From assembly GCA_028717025.1 (NCBI GenBank), contig JAQUOR010000079.1, positions 1-7,623 of the forward strand: a DNA stretch of 7,623 bases, in the 5' to 3' direction. This DNA comes from Candidatus Omnitrophota bacterium (GTDB taxonomy: Bacteria; Omnitrophota; Gorgyraeia; Duberdicusellales; 4484-171). The notes beneath the pieces were generated by a model. That model did no database searches, was not told the origin of the DNA, and saw nothing but the letters and a program-made list of their open reading frames with translations. Position 1 is the stretch's first letter; every line of letters starts with the position of its first letter. Positions 6,201-7,623 of the stretch are shown here, in pieces. The position numbers and the translations under genes are program-made.

Positions 6201-7623
6201 AGCTACGCAAGCCTTGGAACAAAAAGCATCTCAAGGATCTCTGGATAATGGAGGAAACAGTGTTTCTGAAATAATAGAGAAGGCAAAGTTGTTGGTAAGT
6301 AATGCAATTATTGCTCTGGATTCCCGTCTCACTGGATACGCTTCTCTCTATGGAGTATTAAGCACAATTGAGACACACCTTCGTATAATGGATATTACTT
6401 TCCGCCAGGATAACAGTCTTTCCGTATCAGAGACTCTTATAGGGCTTCCCGCAAGTGCGGCTGTGGCAGCTCCCGAGGCAGTTGCCCGTCTTTTAGTGAC
6501 AGCAGGTGTCAGTCGCCTTGGACAAGGCAAGCTTTCTGGCCATGAGGTTTTGCGCAGGGCAAAAGAACTAGTTGCGCAGACTAATTTAGCACCAAAAACT
6601 GTCAGCGACGAAGATGCTTTAAAACTTATGGGCATAGATCCAAATATGCCTGTGGAACAATTAGATGCTAAGACACAAAAACCATTACCTCAAGCACCAA
6701 CTGCCGTATACGATAAAAAGCTCTTACCAAAACTGATAAACTATTTTGAAACCAACAAAGGAGATATGAGCCAATCCTGGATCGTGTTTGAAGCGCGGCT
6801 TCATGAAATATTTGATAGTCAAAACCGAGATGCGCAGGGTGAGATCCTGGCATTGCTTTTTAATACATTCGGAGCGCTCTATTATAGTGAACAAGCCCAC
6901 GCTGGTTCTCGTTTAAAAGATCCTAAAGATTTTAAGATAATTGTAAGCACCAATACGAGCGATAATTTAGCTAAGGCAATCGCCGCCTACATTAACGCAT
7001 CTGACCCTGGGCACATAGGTTTCGACGGAAAGAAATCACTTATCATTGAAGCAACTCGTCGGATTGATGAAGCGTTATTACATGCAGATTATCTATTGGC
7101 GCAAAGAGCAATTAGTAGATTCATTGATACCTTCAGCGCAGAAGACATTTCTGCGGTTGCCGCAAGAAAGGTCACAAAAGCAAAAGATGAAACGATTCGC
7201 GCAGCCTCTGCTATTGGACGGGCAACAGCTGGTTTAATAACAGGAGCAACTTCTACTGGCGAGAAAAAGCCGTTTGCCGGCTTGCTTGAAAGCGCAGCAA
7301 AAAGACAAAACGTCCTTCTCCTAGCAGGTCCAACTAGTTCTGTGAAAAGCGGAGCGGTTGCAAGCCGGCCGATTGAAGAATTTATGCCCCGCTTGCCCGA
7401 TGATGCCGGCTATATATTGGGTATGACGATATTAATAGAGAGTTTAGCCGGTATTATTAAGGTAAGCAAAAATCTTGATGATTTTGTTGTGACATTTAGA
7501 GAAAGCGGTGATACCTTCGATCGTTATTCAAGAAATACACAGCTTGCTATAAATCGCGCCGGCAATACCACAGAGAATGGCTATAGTGAGCTTGCAGAAT
7601 GGCTATTGTTCCTCTATCAGACT
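1..7623 (+). CDS. Giant multidomain metabolic protein, internal fragment (open at both ends)
   Basis: Frame +1 has no stop codon across all 2,541 codons. Recognisable families follow each other in this one frame, so it is a single coding sequence of at least ~280 kDa, with start and stop both outside the window. Domains in order: PGI C-terminus (residues 1-70), GNAT-like acetyltransferase (81-257), glutamate-dehydrogenase-like unit (265-1345, core about 421-860), methyltransferase-like Rossmann domain (1352-1570), hexokinase (1626-2075) and an unassigned region (2086-2541). Six [P/S]-[L/I]-D-N-G-G hexapeptides separate the units. No frameshift is seen. I saw no obvious transmembrane segment, and the recognisable enzymes are normally cytoplasmic. 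Bacterial PGI, GDH and hexokinase are normally separate genes, so this is either a covalent multi-enzyme chain or a processed polyprotein. Membership in an Omnitrophota-type giant protein family is inference from architecture. An assembly artefact is unlikely, because it would have had to keep frame at every junction. Confidence 0.95.
214..231 (+). other. Interdomain linker motif 1 (P-L-D-N-G-G)
   Basis: Residues 72-77 read P-L-D-N-G-G and sit directly between the natural end of PGI and the start of the GNAT-like domain. This is the first of six near-identical hexapeptides at unit borders in this protein. Codons here are gat-aat-ggg-gga for D-N-G-G, different from most other copies. That points to conservation at the protein level and not to a recent DNA duplication. 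Confidence 0.85.
241..771 (+). other. Domain: GNAT-like N-acetyltransferase
   Basis: Residues 81-257 look like a GNAT fold, a family that transfers acetyl from acetyl-CoA to an amine. The order is right: an N-terminal helical part with S-I-M-A-E-I-M (94-100), a strand pair F-T-F-V-A-K and I-I-G-V-I-C-G-G (138-155), then strand 4 with E-L-F-A-V-R-P (181-187), then the acetyl-CoA pyrophosphate loop H-N-Q-G-V-G-K-A-L (190-198). The loop fits the family pattern (Q/R)-x-x-G-x-(G/A) except that the first position is H190. The C-terminal strand has Y-E-Y-W-R-L (248-253). Length (~175 residues) suits a single GNAT domain. The substrate cannot be told from sequence; a small amine, an amino acid, or a lysine on a neighbouring module are all possible. 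It is bounded by linker motifs on both sides. Confidence 0.8.
775..792 (+). other. Interdomain linker motif 2 (P-L-D-N-G-G)
   Basis: Residues 259-264 repeat P-L-D-N-G-G exactly, between the last GNAT strand and the dehydrogenase unit. Codons (gat-aat-gga-ggg) differ from copy 1. A hydrophilic stretch K-E-N-S-S-E-A-K-D-N follows, as expected for an exposed linker. Confidence 0.85.
793..1260 (+). other. Unassigned N-terminal part of the dehydrogenase unit
   Basis: Residues 265-420 lie between linker 2 and the recognisable dehydrogenase core. They contain alternating strand- and helix-like stretches, for example Y-I-V-I-D-T-T (318-324), L-P-I-V-I-A-L (334-340) and L-L-M-V-F-T-G-K-G (354-362). 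I do not recognise a family. By position it may replace or extend the substrate-binding lobe of a glutamate dehydrogenase, but the usual conserved segments of that lobe are not visible here. Confidence 0.5.
1261..2580 (+). other. Domain: glutamate/leucine/phenylalanine/valine dehydrogenase-like core
   Basis: Residues 421-860 match the Glu/Leu/Phe/Val dehydrogenase superfamily, which oxidatively deaminates an amino acid with NAD(P). Landmarks occur in family order. A G-K-G-G (437-440) resembles the lysine loop. G-P-D-M (483-486) carries D485 at the position of the catalytic aspartate. T-S-R-G-V (548-552) stands in for the T-G-R-G-V helix. The dinucleotide loop is I-I-Q-G-F-G-D-V-G (595-603). 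K-D-G-L-D (634-638) follows the second strand. F-P-A-A-G-A-N (730-736), I-I-A-E-G-A-N (751-757) and L-P-G-E-L-L-N-G-G-G (777-786) correspond to the usual P-A-A, V-E-G-A-N and P-D-I-L-A-N-A-G-G segments. The cofactor half is well preserved and the substrate half is diverged, so the substrate is uncertain and activity is not assured. Confidence 0.82.
2581..3120 (+). other. Helical region after the dehydrogenase core
   Basis: Residues 861-1040 continue the same unit with no linker motif. The sequence is strongly helix-like, with amphipathic runs such as A-I-C-A-M-R-F-C-L-F-T-L-M-K-M (936-950) and L-L-K-V-L-F-H-I-I-M (962-971). The spacing is reminiscent of paired helices of the HEAT/armadillo kind. 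I do not assign a family. It may be an oligomerisation or scaffold part of the dehydrogenase module. Confidence 0.45.
3121..4035 (+). other. Beta-rich region with one RHS/YD-like repeat
   Basis: Residues 1041-1345 close the dehydrogenase unit. Residues 1061-1086 look like one YD (RHS-type) repeat: L-I-Y-D-A-E-G-R-L-A-Q-V at 1061-1072, then D-G-T, then Y-S-Y-G at 1083-1086. The rest is rich in strand-like segments, for example K-F-I-L-I-Y-P (1103-1109), T-F-E-F-T-H-P (1246-1252) and I-R-I-Q-V-V (1258-1263). YD repeats normally occur in long arrays in secreted or surface proteins; one copy behind a dehydrogenase is unusual. The region ends at linker 3. No catalytic motif is visible. Confidence 0.5.
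4036..4053 (+). other. Interdomain linker motif 3 (P-L-D-N-G-G)
   Basis: Residues 1346-1351 are the third exact P-L-D-N-G-G and separate the ~1,080-residue dehydrogenase unit from the methyltransferase-like domain. D-N-G-G is written gat-aac-ggc-gga, unlike copies 1 and 2. Confidence 0.85.
4054..4740 (+). other. Domain: Rossmann SAM-methyltransferase-like
   Basis: Residues 1352-1580 have the outline of a class I methyltransferase. There is an N-terminal helix (E-E-V-S-D-F-L), then strand 1 with its loop K-I-M-V-V-G-N-S-L-T-S (1400-1410), then strand 2 ending in an acidic residue, D-V-V-F-V-D-A-S (1421-1428; D1426 is at the usual ribose-binding position). Strand 4 is F-D-L-I-T-I-I-D-L-A (1479-1488), followed by a helix and strand 5 A-Y-L-V-M-D-E (1510-1516). 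The glycine-rich motif I, usually close to D-x-G-x-G-x-G, has only one glycine here. SAM binding may therefore be lost or altered, and another Rossmann-type role is possible. No substrate can be named. It is bounded by linker 3 and the repeat-containing linker 4. Confidence 0.6.
4741..4776 (+). repeat. Perfect 18-bp tandem duplication in a linker
   Basis: Two identical adjacent copies of gttacttctattgataac (4741-4758 and 4759-4776) encode V-T-S-I-D-N twice, and only the second is followed by G-G. Identity at the DNA level, in phase with codons, indicates a recent slippage-type duplication of the linker start. The preceding gttactaatgatacc (4726-4740) may be an older degenerate copy (V-T-N-D-T). 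Confidence 0.95.
4765..4782 (+). other. Interdomain linker motif 4 (S-I-D-N-G-G)
   Basis: Residues 1589-1594 are S-I-D-N-G-G, a variant with S and I in place of P and L. It follows the methyltransferase-like domain and forms the end of the 18-bp tandem duplication. Confidence 0.8.
4783..4854 (+). other. Short basic segment between two linkers
   Basis: Residues 1595-1618 (24 residues) lie between linkers 4 and 5. Eight of them are R or K, clustered as R-R-W-E-L-R-K-R-L and E-R-K-F-K. It is too short to be an enzyme and is probably a single amphipathic helix. It may be the remnant of a lost module, a docking helix, or a nucleic-acid- or membrane-contacting peptide; the sequence does not decide. 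Confidence 0.6.
4855..4872 (+). other. Interdomain linker motif 5 (S-L-D-N-G-G)
   Basis: Residues 1619-1624 are S-L-D-N-G-G, immediately before the hexokinase. D-N-G-G is written gac-aac-ggc-ggc, the most GC-rich of the six copies, again pointing to protein-level conservation. Confidence 0.85.
4876..6225 (+). other. Domain: hexokinase (eukaryotic type, complete)
   Basis: Residues 1626-2075 form a full ~450-residue hexokinase, the size of yeast hexokinase or human glucokinase. It phosphorylates glucose (or a related hexose) with ATP to the 6-phosphate. Phosphate-1 motif: L-D-L-G-G-S-N-F-R-V (1690-1699). Sugar-binding signature: L-G-F-T-F-S-F-P (1755-1762), then I-N-E-G-I-L-I-K-W-A-K (1768-1778). 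S-L-D-N-D-T-T-G-T (1810-1818) holds N1813 and the catalytic base D1814. Phosphate-2 motif: L-G-T-G-F-N (1835-1840). V-N-M-E-A-G-S-F (1867-1874) supplies E1870, and A-E-K-M-I-S-G-K-Y-L-G-E (1899-1910) supplies E1900. The adenosine motif is D-G-S-G-V-G (2055-2060). All the glucose contacts of the family (S1760, K1778, N1813, D1814, N1840, E1870, E1900) are present, so it should be active. This family is uncommon in bacteria, which mostly use short ROK or Glk glucokinases. Confidence 0.96.
6238..6255 (+). other. Interdomain linker motif 6 (S-L-D-N-G-G)
   Basis: Residues 2080-2085 are S-L-D-N-G-G, right after the hexokinase C-terminal helix. D-N-G-G is written gat-aat-gga-gga. No further copy occurs before the 3' edge, so the next unit exceeds 450 residues. 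Confidence 0.85.
6256..7623 (+). other. Unassigned helical region running off the 3' edge
   Basis: Residues 2086-2541 follow linker 6 and I do not recognise a family. The first part (2086-2235) is helical, with E-I-I-E-K-A-K-L-L-V (2090-2099) and H-E-V-L-R-R-A-K-E-L-V (2181-2191). It ends in a proline-rich stretch K-P-L-P-Q-A-P-T (2227-2234) that may be a subdomain border. From 2236 on, helices alternate with short strands, such as F-K-I-I-V-S-T-N (2311-2318) and S-L-I-I-E-A-T (2346-2352). A Walker-A-like loop with a missing glycine sits at 2443-2450. The size suggests one or two domains of a further enzyme or scaffold module whose end is outside the window. Confidence 0.7.
7309..7353 (+). 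other. Degenerate Walker-A-like loop
   Basis: Residues 2437-2451 read N-V-L-L-L-A-G-P-T-S-S-V-K-S-G. A hydrophobic strand precedes a loop like the G-P-T-S-S-G-K-S of P-loop kinases, but the glycine before the lysine is V2448. Either the nucleotide site has decayed or the likeness is chance; no Walker B partner is clear downstream. Confidence 0.35.

Overview
The whole window is the inside of one enormous open reading frame. Frame +1 runs from base 1 to base 7623 with no stop codon (2,541 codons). It is open at both ends, and protein-family signatures succeed one another in the same frame from beginning to end. No intergenic space, RNA gene, promoter or terminator is visible, and the short ORFs in other frames are shadows. 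Residue numbers below count from base 1 (residue n = bases 3n-2 to 3n).

Layout, 5' to 3': (1) the last ~70 residues of a long-type glucose-6-phosphate isomerase (PGI); (2) a GNAT N-acetyltransferase-like domain; (3) a ~1,080-residue unit with an unassigned N-terminal part, a glutamate/leucine-dehydrogenase-like NAD(P) core, a helical stretch, and a beta-rich tail containing one RHS/YD-like repeat; (4) a Rossmann methyltransferase-like domain with an altered glycine loop; (5) a 24-residue basic mini-segment; (6) a full-length eukaryotic-type hexokinase of ~450 residues with every glucose-contacting and catalytic residue I could check; (7) a mostly helical region of more than 450 residues that I do not recognise and that runs off the 3' edge. 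Units are separated by a recurrent hexapeptide, [P/S]-[L/I]-D-N-G-G, seen six times (residues 72-77, 259-264, 1346-1351, 1589-1594, 1619-1624, 2080-2085). The copies use different synonymous codons.

How the parts could work together (inference): hexokinase makes glucose-6-phosphate and PGI converts it to fructose-6-phosphate, so the chain carries the first two glycolytic steps. It also carries an amino-acid-dehydrogenase-like module and possible modifying domains (acetyl- and methyltransferase-like). It could be a megasynthase-like scaffold of central metabolism, or a polyprotein cut at the D-N-G-G sites into separate enzymes.

Organism: a bacterium of moderate GC. Giant multidomain ORFs are known from Omnitrophota (formerly OP3), for example Candidatus Velamenicoccus archaeovorus. 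The architecture makes that phylum my best guess, but the window contains no phylogenetic marker that proves it.
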